Shown: positions 1 to 10,816, numbered from the stretch's first letter. The stretch is 64,000 nt of DNA from an uncultured Phycisphaerae bacterium (GCA_938005315.1 CALLOB010000053.1:32194-96193); one strand, 5' to 3'. Numbers and translations: made by a program. Notes: generated by a model from the sequence alone, not told the origin.

Positions 1-221
1 GCCGTCGCGGCGCGCGCCCGGCAGCATCGCCCTGGACCGACCACGGTCATGAATCCCCGGGGGCGTCGATCACGCGACACAAGGTCCTCGCTTTCAGGGC
101 GTTCGGCCCGCCACGGATTATCCCCCACCGAGGCCTGCCTGCCAACCGGGATTGGCTGCGGCCCCCACAGAGCGGGGCCCTACAGGCGAAACACGCCCCG
201 TCGCGCCGCAGGTCCCCTGGA

Positions 222-243
222 GGGACGCGCTCCGTCGCGTCCC
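222..243. repeat. Intergenic palindrome family A
   Basis: GGGACGCG-CTCCGT-CGCGTCCC; same core at 16634-16653, variant at 46923-46942. Confidence 0.75.
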
Positions 244-361
244 TATTCCCCGTCCAGAGGACCGCGCTCCGTCACGCGAGGAATCCCGAACGGCTTGTGC
301 AGGGCACCGGGTGCGGCTAGCATGAAGCCTTTGAGCAGGAATCCCGCAACCGGAGACCGAC

Positions 362-1630
362 ATGAAATCCCCGTTCCGCACGACGTCTCGACACTGGACC
401 CGACGGCAGCTCCTGGCCACCGCCTCGGCCGGAGCCGCGATCATGAGCATGAAGGCGGCCGCCGTCCGCGGCGCGCCGGGAGCCAACGAGGCCATCTCGA
501 TCGGCTGCATCGGCGTCGGCGGACGCGGCACCGACCACCTGCAGGAGATCCGCCAGTTCGCCGAGAAGCTCAACGCCCGCATCACTGCGGTCTGCGACGT
601 CTATCGGCCCAACCTGAAGAAGGCCGCGGATTACGTCGCCGCCGAGTTCGGCTCCCCTCCGCGACAGTTCACGCGCTACCAGGACCTGCTGGCCCTGAAG
701 GACCTCGACGCGGTGACCATCGCCACGCCCGACTTCAGCCACGGCCCGATCCTGGTGGCGGCGCTGAAGGCCGGCAAGGACGTCTACTGCGAAAAGCCGA
801 TGTGCATCCAGCTGGATCTGGCCAACCAGGCTCTGGACCTCGCGACCGCCGGAGGCCGGATCGTCCAGGCCGGCACCCAGCACCGCAGCCGCCCGATCCT
901 GCAGGGGGTGGCCCGCGCGCTGGCCACGCAGGACCTCGGCAAGATCAGCCGGGTGGACTGCGCCGTCCACTTCAATCATCCGCGCTGGGCCCGGGACTAC
1001 GACCAGTGCCGCGCCGAAGACGTGGACTGGGATGCCTTCCTGATGGACCTGCCCAAACGCCCGTTCGACCCCAGGCTGCTGCTGCGCTGGCACCTGTACC
1101 ACGAGTTCACCAACGGCCTGCCGGGGTTGTGGATGACCCACTATGTGGACAGTGTCCATCTGATGCTCAACTGCGGCTACCCCGCCTCCGCCACGGCCCT
1201 GGGGGGCACGTTCGTGTGGAAGGACGGCCGGGAGATCACCGACACGTTCCATGCCCTGCTGACCTACCCCGAGGAGTTCCTGCTCAGCTGGGGCATGAGC
1301 CTGGGCAATGAGGCCGGGGGGCACTTCGGCATCTACGGCCGGATGGGCGCCATCGAGGCCGACGACGGAAACTTCTTCGGCGACAAGTGGACCATCAGCC
1401 CCAAAGGGGGCGACCCGCAGTCGCAGGTCCAGACCCGGGCCATCGAGCCGGTGCCCATGCCGCACCACATGGAGAACTGGCTGGACTGCATCCGCACGCG
1501 GAAAGCCCCCGTGGCCGACATCACCAGGGGCCATCAGCACTCGGTGGCCTGCATCATGGTGGGCAACGCCCAGCAGACCGGCCGGCGGCAGAACTACGAT
1601 CCGGCAAGCCGCAGCATCACCGCGGCCTGA
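362..1630 (+). CDS. Gfo/Idh/MocA family oxidoreductase with Tat-type signal
   Basis: Translation has a twin-Arg N-terminus (TRRQLLATASAGAA), a Rossmann-like ISIGCIGVGGRGTDHL and the EKP motif (YCEKPMC). Confidence 0.9.
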   Translation: MKSPFRTTSRHWTRRQLLATASAGAAIMSMKAAAVRGAPGANEAISIGCIGVGGRGTDHLQEIRQFAEKLNARITAVCDVYRPNLKKAADYVAAEFGSPPRQFTRYQDLLALKDLDAVTIATPDFSHGPILVAALKAGKDVYCEKPMCIQLDLANQALDLATAGGRIVQAGTQHRSRPILQGVARALATQDLGKISRVDCAVHFNHPRWARDYDQCRAEDVDWDAFLMDLPKRPFDPRLLLRWHLYHEFTNGLPGLWMTHYVDSVHLMLNCGYPASATALGGTFVWKDGREITDTFHALLTYPEEFLLSWGMSLGNEAGGHFGIYGRMGAIEADDGNFFGDKWTISPKGGDPQSQVQTRAIEPVPMPHHMENWLDCIRTRKAPVADITRGHQHSVACIMVGNAQQTGRRQNYDPASRSITAA

Positions 1631-1662
1631 GCGGAAGACCCGCCCGGGCGACCTGCCGGAGA

Positions 1663-2907
1663 ATGCCCATGATTCGCCGCACGCGACGCCGGCTGATGAT
1701 CGACGCCGCCGGGCTGGCCGGCCTGGCCTGGACGGCCCGCTCTGCGGCAGCCTCCCGCGAGGAGATCCCCGTGAACGTCCGCATCGACAGGGTCGAGGCC
1801 TTCGGACTCATCTATCCCACGCGGGGACGCTTCAAGTTCTTCGAGGACGCCCTGGGACGGTCCGTCGGCCGGGCCACGGTGGTCATCAAGATCACCGCCT
1901 CCGATGGCACCGTCGGCTGGGGCCAGAGCGTGCCGACGCCCAGGTGGAGCGATGAGACGCTCGAGAGTGTGTACTCCACCATCACCCGCCACCTGGCCCC
2001 GGTGCTGGTCGGGAAAAACCCCTTCGACATCGAGGGCATCACCGCCGAGATGAACCGTTGGATCGCTCCGGCCTTCTCGACCGGCCAGCCGATCTGCAAG
2101 GCGGGCATCGACCTGGCGTTGTTCGACCTGACCGGCCGGCTCCTGGGCCGGACCGCCGCCCAGCGATGGAACCGCCCGGGCGGGCGGGATCGCATCCTGA
2201 TGAGCTGGACGCTCAACCCGCGAGTGCTCGACGACGTGCCGGCGATGATTGAGGAGGGCCGGGCCCGCGGATACCGCCACTTCAACATCAAGGTGGCGCC
2301 GGACATCGACTTCGACGTGGCCCTGTGCCGGGAGGTCCGCCGGCTGGTTCCCGACGGGTTTCTCTGGGCCGACGCCAACGGCGGTTACGAGCCGCAGGCG
2401 GCCCTGGAGGCCGTGCCGCGCCTGGCCGAGGCCGGGGCGGCCGTACTGGAGCAGCCGGTGCGGATCAACCGCTTCTCGGCCTACCGCAGGCTCGTGGAGC
2501 TCAAGGCCCTGCCGATCCTGATGGACGAGGGCATCGTGTCCTGCGTCGAGCTGGAGGAGTTCATCCGCCTGGGGCTGCTGGACGGCGTGGCCATGAAACC
2601 CGCCCGCTGCGGCGGCCTGACCGAGGCCCGGCGGCAGATCGAGCTGTGCCTCAAGCACGGACTGATGTGGCTGGGCAGCGGACTGACCGACCCGGACCTC
2701 TCGCTGGCGGCCTCGCTGCTGTTGTACGGCGCTTACGGCCTGGAACGCCCCGCGGCCCTCAACGGCCCGCAGTTTCTGTCTGACTTGAGCATTCTGAAGA
2801 AGCCGCTGATTCCCGTTGACGGGTACCTGCCGGTGCCCGAGGGCCCGGGGCTGGGTGTCGAGGTGGACGAGGCAGTGCTGGAGGAGCACCGGCTGCGCGA
2901 CTTGTGA
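1663..2907 (+). CDS. Mandelate racemase/muconate lactonizing enzyme family (enolase superfamily), Tat-like N-terminus
   Basis: Contains FNIKVAPDIDFD, WADANGGY, LEQPV and MDEG barrel motifs. ATG at 1663 follows gene 1 closely. Confidence 0.85.
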   Translation: MPMIRRTRRRLMIDAAGLAGLAWTARSAAASREEIPVNVRIDRVEAFGLIYPTRGRFKFFEDALGRSVGRATVVIKITASDGTVGWGQSVPTPRWSDETLESVYSTITRHLAPVLVGKNPFDIEGITAEMNRWIAPAFSTGQPICKAGIDLALFDLTGRLLGRTAAQRWNRPGGRDRILMSWTLNPRVLDDVPAMIEEGRARGYRHFNIKVAPDIDFDVALCREVRRLVPDGFLWADANGGYEPQAALEAVPRLAEAGAAVLEQPVRINRFSAYRRLVELKALPILMDEGIVSCVELEEFIRLGLLDGVAMKPARCGGLTEARRQIELCLKHGLMWLGSGLTDPDLSLAASLLLYGAYGLERPAALNGPQFLSDLSILKKPLIPVDGYLPVPEGPGLGVEVDEAVLEEHRLRDL

Positions 2908-2966
2908 AATCCGCCATCGACCGGCTGCCGGGAAACGACAGGATTGCCCCTGCAAGAGGTAATCAG

Positions 2967-4610
2967 ATGAAAAGTGCGCGTCTGTCGGCCGGCCTGATGG
3001 CAGTCACGGTACTGGCCGGTCTTGCGGTCCACGCGGCTGGCGCTGAACGTCCCCGTCTGGTCCTCTGGATCACCGTGGACCAGCTCCGCGCCGACCTGCT
3101 GGAACGCTCTCTGGACCGTTTGGAACCCGGCGGCCTGCGGCTGCCGGCCGAACGCGGCTTGACCTACACCGATGCCCGCTTCGACCACGCCAACACCGCC
3201 ACCGGCGTCGGGCATGCGGTGCTGTTCACCGGCGGCAACGCGATGCAGCACGGCATCGCCGGCAATGAGTGGTTCGACCGCCGGCTGGGTCGGATGGTGT
3301 ACTGCGTCCAGGACGAGCGCTTCCCACTGATCGGAGGTCAACCCCCTGCACCGGACGGCCGGTCTCCGGCCCATCTGACCTCTACCACCGTCGGCGACGA
3401 GCTGATCCTGGCCACCGCCGGGCGAGCCAGGGTCCTGGCGGTCTCGGGCAAGGATCGGGCGGCGATCATCCCCGCCGGCCGGCTCGGCAAGGCCTGGTGG
3501 TTCGACGAGGGGCCGGGCCGGTTTGTAACCTCCGCCTGGTACGCCGAGCGCTACCCCGATTGGGCGGAGCAGGCCGGCAGGTCCGGCGCGCCTGACCGCT
3601 GGCTCGGGCAGGCCTGGACCCTTCTGCACCCGCAGGAATACTACATTTTCGCCGATCGTGACGACCGGGCCTGCGAGAAACCGCCCGGCGGACTGGGACG
3701 CACGTTTCCCCACCCGCTCCCGGCGGACGCTGCGCAGTACCACGCGGTGCTGCCGTACACCCCCTTCATGGACGAGCTGACCGCCGATTTCGCGGCCGAA
3801 CTGGCCGCCCGGGAGGGACTCGGCGACGACGATACGCCGGATCTGCTGTCGGTGAGCTTCTCCGCCACCGACTATGTGCAGCACGCCTTCGGCCCCAACA
3901 GCCTGGAGGCCGAAGACAACCTGGTGCGGCTGGACCGTACGCTGGCCCGGCTCCTGGACCGTGTGTTCGCACGCGTCGGCCCGGACCGGGTGCTGCTGAT
4001 CCTCTCGGCCGACCACGGCAGCTCGGAGAACCCTGACTGCGCAGGCCTGCTGCGCGGCGCGGAGCAAAGCGACGCCGGCCGGCCGGACTCGGTGCTGAAT
4101 GAGAACCTCCGTGCCCGGCTCAGACTCAAGGAAGGCAAGCCGCTGGCCGCCTGGTCCCCCCCGAACCTGTATCTGGACGAAGCCCTGATCGCCTCGGCCG
4201 GCGCGGCGCCCGGCGAGGCCGAGCGGATTCTGGCCGAGGAGGCGATGAAACTCCCACAGGTGCTGCTGGCGGTGACGGCCACGGATCTGCGACGGGGGAA
4301 CCTGCCCGATGATCCCGTGGCTCGACGTCTGGCCGCCGCTTATCACCCGCAACGCTCCGGCCACGTGCTGATTCTCACCGCCCCGCCGGCCGGCGGCGGC
4401 GCCGGTACGCACGGCTCGCCCCACCTGCACGATGCCCACGTGCCGATCCTCATCGCCGGACCGGGCATTCCCGCCGGCCGCGTGCACCGCCCGGTAAGCC
4501 CCCGGGACATCGCCCCGACCGTGGCCGCGATCCTGCGGGTGGCCCGGCCTTCCGGCTGCACCGGCACGCTGCTGGCTGAGGCCCTGGAGACCGCCGCGAA
4601 GCATCCCTGA
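2967..4610 (+). CDS. PafA-like alkaline phosphatase / nucleotide pyrophosphatase family protein, secreted
   Basis: Signal peptide, then LVLWITVDQLRADLL, the NTATGVGHAVLFTG nucleophile region and SADHGSSENPD. Confidence 0.8.
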   Translation: MKSARLSAGLMAVTVLAGLAVHAAGAERPRLVLWITVDQLRADLLERSLDRLEPGGLRLPAERGLTYTDARFDHANTATGVGHAVLFTGGNAMQHGIAGNEWFDRRLGRMVYCVQDERFPLIGGQPPAPDGRSPAHLTSTTVGDELILATAGRARVLAVSGKDRAAIIPAGRLGKAWWFDEGPGRFVTSAWYAERYPDWAEQAGRSGAPDRWLGQAWTLLHPQEYYIFADRDDRACEKPPGGLGRTFPHPLPADAAQYHAVLPYTPFMDELTADFAAELAAREGLGDDDTPDLLSVSFSATDYVQHAFGPNSLEAEDNLVRLDRTLARLLDRVFARVGPDRVLLILSADHGSSENPDCAGLLRGAEQSDAGRPDSVLNENLRARLRLKEGKPLAAWSPPNLYLDEALIASAGAAPGEAERILAEEAMKLPQVLLAVTATDLRRGNLPDDPVARRLAAAYHPQRSGHVLILTAPPAGGGAGTHGSPHLHDAHVPILIAGPGIPAGRVHRPVSPRDIAPTVAAILRVARPSGCTGTLLAEALETAAKHP

Positions 4611-4759
4611 GTCGCGAATTTCGCCGCCAGGCCCTTGAACCGGCCGGGCGGGTTTCTTATGCTGAGCGCCCGATCTGCCGAAAGCGACAACAGGCAGGTC
4701 TCGCCTGAGCGCCACGAAGGCTGGAGCCGCCCCGCGCGGCGAAAGGACAGCGATCGGAA

Positions 4760-5911
4760 TTGGAGAAATCGGCTTCCCAGTCGATCACCGCCGCTCTGGT
4801 TCACGCCCTGGGAAACCTCGTGAGCCCCAGACCGGCGGAAACCGCCCGCCGCGAGCCGTCAAGCCTGGTCCGTCTGGCTCCTGACGCCCCCGACCTGGCG
4901 GTGGCCGGCATCAGCAAGTCGTTCGGCCCCGTGCGGGTGCTGCATGACATCACCTTCGCCGCGGCCAGCGGCGAGTTCGTCACCCTGCTGGGCCCTTCCG
5001 GTTGCGGCAAGACCACACTGCTGCGGATCATCGCCGGCCTGGAGCGGGCCGATCAGGGTGAGGTCACGCTCTGCGGGCGGACGATCACCGCCCTGCCGGC
5101 CAACCAGCGACCGATCAACCCCGTCTTCCAGAACTACGCCCTGTTTCCCCACCTGAACGTCCGCGAGAACGTCGCCTTCGGGCTGCGCTCCCGGCGGTTC
5201 CCCTGCGACCAGGTGGACCTGCGGGTCGGCCAGGCCCTGGCCATGCTGCAGATGGAGCCGCTGGCCTCCCGCTACCCGCACCAGCTCTCCGGTGGCCAGA
5301 AACAGCGCGTCGCCCTGGCCCGGGCACTGGTCAACGAGCCGGAGCTGCTGCTGCTGGACGAGCCGATGTCGGCCCTGGACGCCAAGCTGCGGGCCGAGGT
5401 GCAACTGGAGCTGCGCCGCCTGCAGCGCCGGCTGGGCAAAACCTTCATCCTCGTGACCCACGACCAGGACGAGGCCATGACCGTCTCGGACCGCATCATC
5501 GTGATGCGCGACGGGGCCATCGAGCAGGTCGGCACGCCCGCGGAGGTCTACGAGCGGCCGGCCAGCCGGTTCGTGGCCGGGTTTCTCGGATCGGCCAACC
5601 TCATCGGCGCCGTCCGGCACAACGGCTGCATGCAGACGCCGCTGGGCCGGCTGGTGCCGGGGCAGATGCCGGACTGGACCGAGGGCACGCTGGCCATCCG
5701 CCCGGAGCGCATCCTGGTACGGCGCCAGCGACCCGCGGCCAACGCCGTCGGCGGCGTGGTCCGCGAGGTGGTCTATCGCGGGGACCACGTGGACCTCTTC
5801 GTCGAGCCCGGCCCGCTTCGGGTGCGGACGGCACCGACCGCGGACCTTCACGTCGGCCGGCACGTCTGGCTTGAGCTCCGGCCCGAGCACCTGGTGGCGC
5901 TGCGTGACTAG
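4760..5911 (+). CDS. potA: Spermidine/putrescine ABC transporter ATP-binding protein (PotA-like), TTG start
   Basis: Walker A GPSGCGKTT, signature LSGGQKQRVALARAL, Walker B LLLLDEPMSALD and a TOBE-like C-terminus. Followed by permeases and a binding protein. Confidence 0.85.
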   Translation: MEKSASQSITAALVHALGNLVSPRPAETARREPSSLVRLAPDAPDLAVAGISKSFGPVRVLHDITFAAASGEFVTLLGPSGCGKTTLLRIIAGLERADQGEVTLCGRTITALPANQRPINPVFQNYALFPHLNVRENVAFGLRSRRFPCDQVDLRVGQALAMLQMEPLASRYPHQLSGGQKQRVALARALVNEPELLLLDEPMSALDAKLRAEVQLELRRLQRRLGKTFILVTHDQDEAMTVSDRIIVMRDGAIEQVGTPAEVYERPASRFVAGFLGSANLIGAVRHNGCMQTPLGRLVPGQMPDWTEGTLAIRPERILVRRQRPAANAVGGVVREVVYRGDHVDLFVEPGPLRVRTAPTADLHVGRHVWLELRPEHLVALRD

Positions 5912-6809
5912 GCTGGTGATCTGGTACGGCGAACTGACCACCCCGCGCCGGCTGGCGATGCGCGGGGCGTCACTGGCAGCCGCGCCGGGCCTCTGGCTGC
6001 TGGTCTTTCTGGTGATGCCGCTGACGGCCATGGTCGCGGTCGCCTTCGCGACCCGCGGCACATACGGCGAGGTAGTCTGGACCCTGTCGACCGGCAACTT
6101 CCGCCGGCTGGCGGGTTTCGGCGTCCTGGGGTGGTCGGCCGACTACCTGCTGATCCTCGGGCGCAGCTGCTGGGTCGCGCTGGTCACCACCGTCCTGTCG
6201 CTGCTGCTGGCCTACCCGCTGGCCTTCTTCATCGCCGCCCGCCCCCGCCGCACACGCTACCTGTGGCTGGCGGCGGTGATCATCCCCTTCTGCACCAACC
6301 TGGTGGTCCGCACCTACGCCTGGATGCTGCTGCTCAGCAGCCAGTTTCCCCTCGCCCGCCTGGCCGCGGCCGCGGGACTCATCGACCCCGGGTCGGCCCT
6401 GTACCCCAGCCCGGCGGCGGTCTATGTCGGCATGGTCGGCAGCTTCCTGCCGTTCGCGGTGCTGCCGCTGTACACCAGCGTCGAACGGCTGAACTGGTCG
6501 GTGGTCGAGGCCGCCCAGGACCTGTACGCCTCGCGCCTCCGCGTCTTCCTGCAGGCGATTCTGCCGCAGACCCTCCCCGGGCTGACGGTGGCCGTGATCC
6601 TGACCTTCATCCCCGCGATGGGCGCCTTCGTCGTGCCCGACCTGCTGGGCGGGGCGCGGTACATGCTCGTCGGCAACCTCATCCAGCAGCAGTTCGGCTC
6701 CAGCCGCGACTGGCCCTTCGGCTCGGCCGTCAGTCTGGGGCTGATGCTGCTGACCCTGGCCGGCCTTTTCACCATGCGGCGCCGGGCAGCGACGGGGGAG
6801 ACGGCATGA
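5904..6809 (+). CDS. potB: Spermidine/putrescine ABC transporter permease (PotB-like)
   Basis: Six-TM permease. Putative GTG start overlaps the potA stop. EAA-like loop EAAQDLYASRLRVFLQAILPQTLPG. Confidence 0.8.
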   Translation: MTRLVIWYGELTTPRRLAMRGASLAAAPGLWLLVFLVMPLTAMVAVAFATRGTYGEVVWTLSTGNFRRLAGFGVLGWSADYLLILGRSCWVALVTTVLSLLLAYPLAFFIAARPRRTRYLWLAAVIIPFCTNLVVRTYAWMLLLSSQFPLARLAAAAGLIDPGSALYPSPAAVYVGMVGSFLPFAVLPLYTSVERLNWSVVEAAQDLYASRLRVFLQAILPQTLPGLTVAVILTFIPAMGAFVVPDLLGGARYMLVGNLIQQQFGSSRDWPFGSAVSLGLMLLTLAGLFTMRRRAATGETA

Positions 6810-7606
6810 GCGGGCGGCTGCCACGGTGGGTGACCCTCCCGGCCATGGCGGCCCTGGCGTTGCTCTATGTGCCGATGCTGGCGGTGGCGGTGGTGTCGGT
6901 CAACGCCTCGCGGCACGGGTTCGCCTGGCGGGGCTTCACCCTCGCCTGGTACGCCCGGCTGCTGGGCGACCGGTCCGTTCTGGAGGCCGCCTGGAACACC
7001 GTCGTCCTGGCGACGGCCTCTACCGCCGTGGCCACCGTGCTGGGCACCGCCCTGGCGGTGGGCATGAGCCGCTACCCCTGGCCGCGGTGGCTGCGCGCGG
7101 CACTGGACTTCACCGTTTACCTGCCGGTGGTCACGCCGGACATCATCTTCGCAGTCGCCCTGGTCATCGCCTTCGGCATCCTGCGGGCCGTGTCCGGCGT
7201 CTTCAACATGGGCATGACGACGATGATCATCGCCCATATCACGTTCCAGATCGCCTTCGTGGCCCTGGTGGTGCAGAGCCGGCTGGCCACGATCGGCCGG
7301 GCCGTCGAGGAGGCCGCCCGGGATCTGTATGCCGACTCGGGGACGCTGCTGCGCCGCGTCATGCTGCCCCTGATGATGCCCGGAATCGCCGCCGGGGCGA
7401 TGCTCGCCTTCACGTTGAGCCTGGACGATTTCGTGATCAGCTTCTTCACCGCCGGCCCCGAATCGACCACCCTCCCGATCCTGATCTACGCCTCGGTGCG
7501 GCGCGGCGTCACGCCGGAGATTCACGCCCTCTCCACGCTGATCTTCCTGGCGACCGTGCTGCTGGTGCTGGGACTGGAACGACTGACGACCCTTGCCAAG
7601 GAGTGA
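6806..7606 (+). CDS. potC: Spermidine/putrescine ABC transporter permease (PotC-like)
   Basis: ATGA overlap with potB; EAARDLYADSGTLLRRVMLPLMMPG loop; PotC-like SLDDFVISFFTAGPESTTLP. Confidence 0.85.
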   Translation: MSGRLPRWVTLPAMAALALLYVPMLAVAVVSVNASRHGFAWRGFTLAWYARLLGDRSVLEAAWNTVVLATASTAVATVLGTALAVGMSRYPWPRWLRAALDFTVYLPVVTPDIIFAVALVIAFGILRAVSGVFNMGMTTMIIAHITFQIAFVALVVQSRLATIGRAVEEAARDLYADSGTLLRRVMLPLMMPGIAAGAMLAFTLSLDDFVISFFTAGPESTTLPILIYASVRRGVTPEIHALSTLIFLATVLLVLGLERLTTLAKE

Positions 7607-7610
7607 CTCC

Positions 7611-8714
7611 ATGCGACACGCTCTGATCGCCCCGGCGGCAGCCCTGGCTCTCGCGGCCCTGACCGGATGCTCCCGCAGCGACACCGCCCCGCCGGCTTCG
7701 GCACCGGCCGAGGCGGGCGCGAAAACTGCCACCGGCGGACAGCTCAACGTCTACATGTGGTCCGAGTACATCGATCCGGAGATCCCCCGGGACTTCGAAG
7801 CCCGGACCGGCGTCCGCGTGCGCATCGACGTGTACGAGGCCACCGAGGAAATGATCGCCAAGCTCCAGCACGCCGGCGGATCGCGGCAGTACGACGTCGT
7901 CGTGGTCTCCGACCACGCCATCCCCGGACTGGTCAAGCTCGGTCTCATCCGGACGCTGGACCACGAAAAGATCCCCAACCGCGTCCACGTGGCCGAGCGC
8001 TTCGCCGACCCGGCGTACGACCGCGGAAGCCGCTACAGCCTCCCCTATCAGTGGGGCACACTCGGCCTGATGTACCGCACCGACCGCGTCAGGGACCTCA
8101 AGCCCAGCTGGGCGGCGGTGTTCGACGCGTCGGCCCAGCCGGGACCGTTCGTGCTCATCGACTCGATGCGCGACATGTTCGCCGCGGCCCTGAAATTCCA
8201 GGGCAGGTCGCTCAACACCCGCGACCCCGCCGAGATCAGGGCCGCCGGCGAACTGATCCTGGCCGCCAAGAAAAGCCCCAGGGCGATCGGCTTCGAGGGC
8301 GGCGTCGGCGGAAAGAACAAGGTCGCCTCCGGGGATGCGACCCTGGCCATCGTCTACAACGGCGACGCCATGCGGGCGGTGGCCGAGGACGACAAGCTGG
8401 CCTACGTCATTCCGGAGGAAGGCACGCTGATCTGGGTCGATGCCATGACCATTCCCGCCGGAGCCCCCAACCCCGATGCGGCCCACGCCTTCATCAACTA
8501 CATCCTGGATCCGCAGGTGGGGGCGAAGCTGTCGAACTTCAACCAGTACGCCACGCCCAACGCCGCCGCCCTGGAGCACATCAGCCCCGAGGACCGGGCC
8601 AACCCGGCCATCTACCCGCCGGACGAGGTGATCGCGAAGATGGAGTACATGGAAGACGTCGGCGAGGCCACCCGGATCTACGACGAGGTGTGGACGGCGG
8701 TGAAGTCCAGATGA
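7611..8714 (+). CDS. potD: Polyamine ABC transporter substrate-binding lipoprotein (PotD-like)
   Basis: Lipobox LTGC; LNVYMWSEYIDPEIPRDFEARTGVRV; last gene of the pot cluster. Confidence 0.85.
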   Translation: MRHALIAPAAALALAALTGCSRSDTAPPASAPAEAGAKTATGGQLNVYMWSEYIDPEIPRDFEARTGVRVRIDVYEATEEMIAKLQHAGGSRQYDVVVVSDHAIPGLVKLGLIRTLDHEKIPNRVHVAERFADPAYDRGSRYSLPYQWGTLGLMYRTDRVRDLKPSWAAVFDASAQPGPFVLIDSMRDMFAAALKFQGRSLNTRDPAEIRAAGELILAAKKSPRAIGFEGGVGGKNKVASGDATLAIVYNGDAMRAVAEDDKLAYVIPEEGTLIWVDAMTIPAGAPNPDAAHAFINYILDPQVGAKLSNFNQYATPNAAALEHISPEDRANPAIYPPDEVIAKMEYMEDVGEATRIYDEVWTAVKSR

Positions 8715-8730
8715 GCAGCCGGCCGGCGGG

Positions 8731-9375
8731 TCAGCCCACCAGCACCACGTGCAGGGTTCCCGGGCCGTGAATGCCCGGAACGAGCACCATCTCGATGTCG
8801 GCGGTCTTGCTGTGCGAGGAAACCAGGACCTCGTTGGCCGGCATCTCCGACGGACGGCACCCGGCCCAGTCGATCAGGTCGGCCACGATCTGAGAGGCCA
8901 GGACCACCGCGATATGGCACGGCACCGCCAGACTGGCCAGCCGGCGCCGGCCGCCGCCGCTGACCAGGCTCAGTGAGGCGGTCTCGGCCACCGCCCGTTC
9001 CACGCCGGTCACGCCGATGTCGGCCTGGAAGGCGGCATCCCGGTCGTCGGGGTCCAGCAGGCGGACGCCCCGTCGCTGGAGCTCGGCGACCACCGCCTCG
9101 CGCGAGGGCACGCCCTCGACCGGCACCAGCGCACTGGCGGCGTTCTGCACGCCGGCCAGTTCGCCGATCTTGCCGACCATGGCCGCCTGGTCGGCCACGC
9201 GGTGAACCTTCATGCCCGCCTGCGTCGCGCGTTCGATGAACAGCCCGACCAGGTCGCCATTCCGACTGACCACCCGGGCGACCTCGACGTCGGCCGGAAG
9301 CTCCGTCCGCCGGGGCCGTCCGGCCAGCGCACTGCGGATCCGCGCGAGAAAGGCCTGTTCGGTCTCACCGGGCAT
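8731..9375 (-). CDS. lutC: LUD-domain lactate utilization protein (LutC-like)
   Basis: LUD-type sequence directly downstream of LutB with an overlapping start. Confidence 0.8.
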   Translation of the reverse strand: MPGETEQAFLARIRSALAGRPRRTELPADVEVARVVSRNGDLVGLFIERATQAGMKVHRVADQAAMVGKIGELAGVQNAASALVPVEGVPSREAVVAELQRRGVRLLDPDDRDAAFQADIGVTGVERAVAETASLSLVSGGGRRRLASLAVPCHIAVVLASQIVADLIDWAGCRPSEMPANEVLVSSHSKTADIEMVLVPGIHGPGTLHVVLVG

Positions 9376-10816
9376 CGCCGCCGTCCTCCGACTCCAGTTC
9401 CTTCTGCAGCGCCGCCCAGCGGACCCGGAAAGGCCTGGCCGGCATCACCGGCAGGTCGCGGTATTGCGTCCAGACCCCGCCGGTCGAGGGCATCCACCGG
9501 CACCAGCCGTTCCGCGAAATCAGCCACATGAACCAGCGGGCCTGCATCGCCCCCCAGCGGTAGAGCCACCGCGAACTCATCCCCAGCCGCCAGCCCTTGA
9601 ATCCCAGCCGGAAGGTCAGCGGAGACCGGCCCCGCCGGACCAGCTCCTGACGCAGGTGGATCAGGTGCGTCGGAATGTCGATCCGCACCGGGCAGGCGTC
9701 CAGACAGGCTCCGCACAGGCTGGAGGCCTGCGGCAGGTGCTCGTAAACCTCCAGCGAGTTCAGCAGCGGGGTGATGACCTTGCCGATCGGACCGGGGTAG
9801 GTGGCCTCGTAGGCGTGCCCGCCGATCTTGCGGTACACCGGACAGGCGTTCAGACACGCCCCGCAGCGGATGCAGCGCAGGGTCGGCATGTAGTCGCTGC
9901 CCAGCACCGCGCTGCGCCGGTTGTCCATCAGCACCACGTGGAACTCCTCGGGCCCGTCGAAGTCCCCGGCGCGTTTCGGACCGGTGATCAGACTGGTGTA
10001 GCACGTGATCCGCTGGCCGGTGGCGCTCTTGCCCAGCAGCTTGAGGAACACCGGCAGGTCCGCCATCCGCGGCAGGAGCTTCTCCAGACCCATCAGGCAG
10101 ATCAGCACCCGCGGGCGCGAGGAGCAGTAGCGCCCGTTACCCTCGTTGGTCACGATGCAGACCGTGCCGGTCTCGGCCACCGCGAAGTTGGCGCCGATGA
10201 TCCCCAGGTCGGCGGTACGGAACTTCTCGCGCAGCACGCGCCGGGCCACCATGGTGAGCGCGGGAGGATCGCTGGTGTACTCGATGCCCAGCTTCTCGGC
10301 AAACAGCCGCCCGACGTCCTCGCGGCTCTTGTGGGCCACTGGGGTGACAATGTGCGAGGGCTTCTCGCCGGCCAGCTGAAGGATGTACTCGCCCAGGTCG
10401 GTCTCCAGGACCTCGAAGCCCGCGGCCTCCAGGTCGTGGTTCAGCTCGATCTCCTCGCTGACCATCGACTTGCTCTTGACGATCAGCTTCGCGGACGCCC
10501 GACGGGCGATGTCGACGATGACCGCCTTGGCCTGGTCGCCGTCGGCGGCGAAATGCACCTGTCCGCCCCGGCCTCGGACCTGCCCGACGAACTGCTCGAG
10601 GTAGCGGTCGAGGTTCTCCAGCGTGTGGTCCTTGATCCGCGCCGCCAGCTCGCGGACCGCCAGAGGATCGCCCAGCTCCGGCAGGATCGCCCGCCGGCCG
10701 TCGTCCTTCTGGCGCGTGGCGCGGTCGAAGATCTCCTGCAGCCGCCGGTTGGCCACCGCGGCGGCCGCCTGGTGCTTGAAGTCCGGAACGCCCGCGCCGT
10801 GACCGGCCTTGCTCAT
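9365..10816 (-). CDS. lutB: Iron-sulfur lactate utilization protein (LutB-like)
   Basis: LUD domain plus two 4Fe-4S motifs (CIRCGACLNACPVYRKIGGHAY, CGACLDACPVRIDIP). Confidence 0.88.
   Translation of the reverse strand: MSKAGHGAGVPDFKHQAAAAVANRRLQEIFDRATRQKDDGRRAILPELGDPLAVRELAARIKDHTLENLDRYLEQFVGQVRGRGGQVHFAADGDQAKAVIVDIARRASAKLIVKSKSMVSEEIELNHDLEAAGFEVLETDLGEYILQLAGEKPSHIVTPVAHKSREDVGRLFAEKLGIEYTSDPPALTMVARRVLREKFRTADLGIIGANFAVAETGTVCIVTNEGNGRYCSSRPRVLICLMGLEKLLPRMADLPVFLKLLGKSATGQRITCYTSLITGPKRAGDFDGPEEFHVVLMDNRRSAVLGSDYMPTLRCIRCGACLNACPVYRKIGGHAYEATYPGPIGKVITPLLNSLEVYEHLPQASSLCGACLDACPVRIDIPTHLIHLRQELVRRGRSPLTFRLGFKGWRLGMSSRWLYRWGAMQARWFMWLISRNGWCRWMPSTGGVWTQYRDLPVMPARPFRVRWAALQKELESEDGGDAR

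Noticed and set aside
49-1311. 420-aa ORF at the window start
   Set aside because: Out of frame with the clear Gfo/Idh/MocA protein and composed of low-complexity R/G/P. The upstream part is palindromic intergenic repeat.
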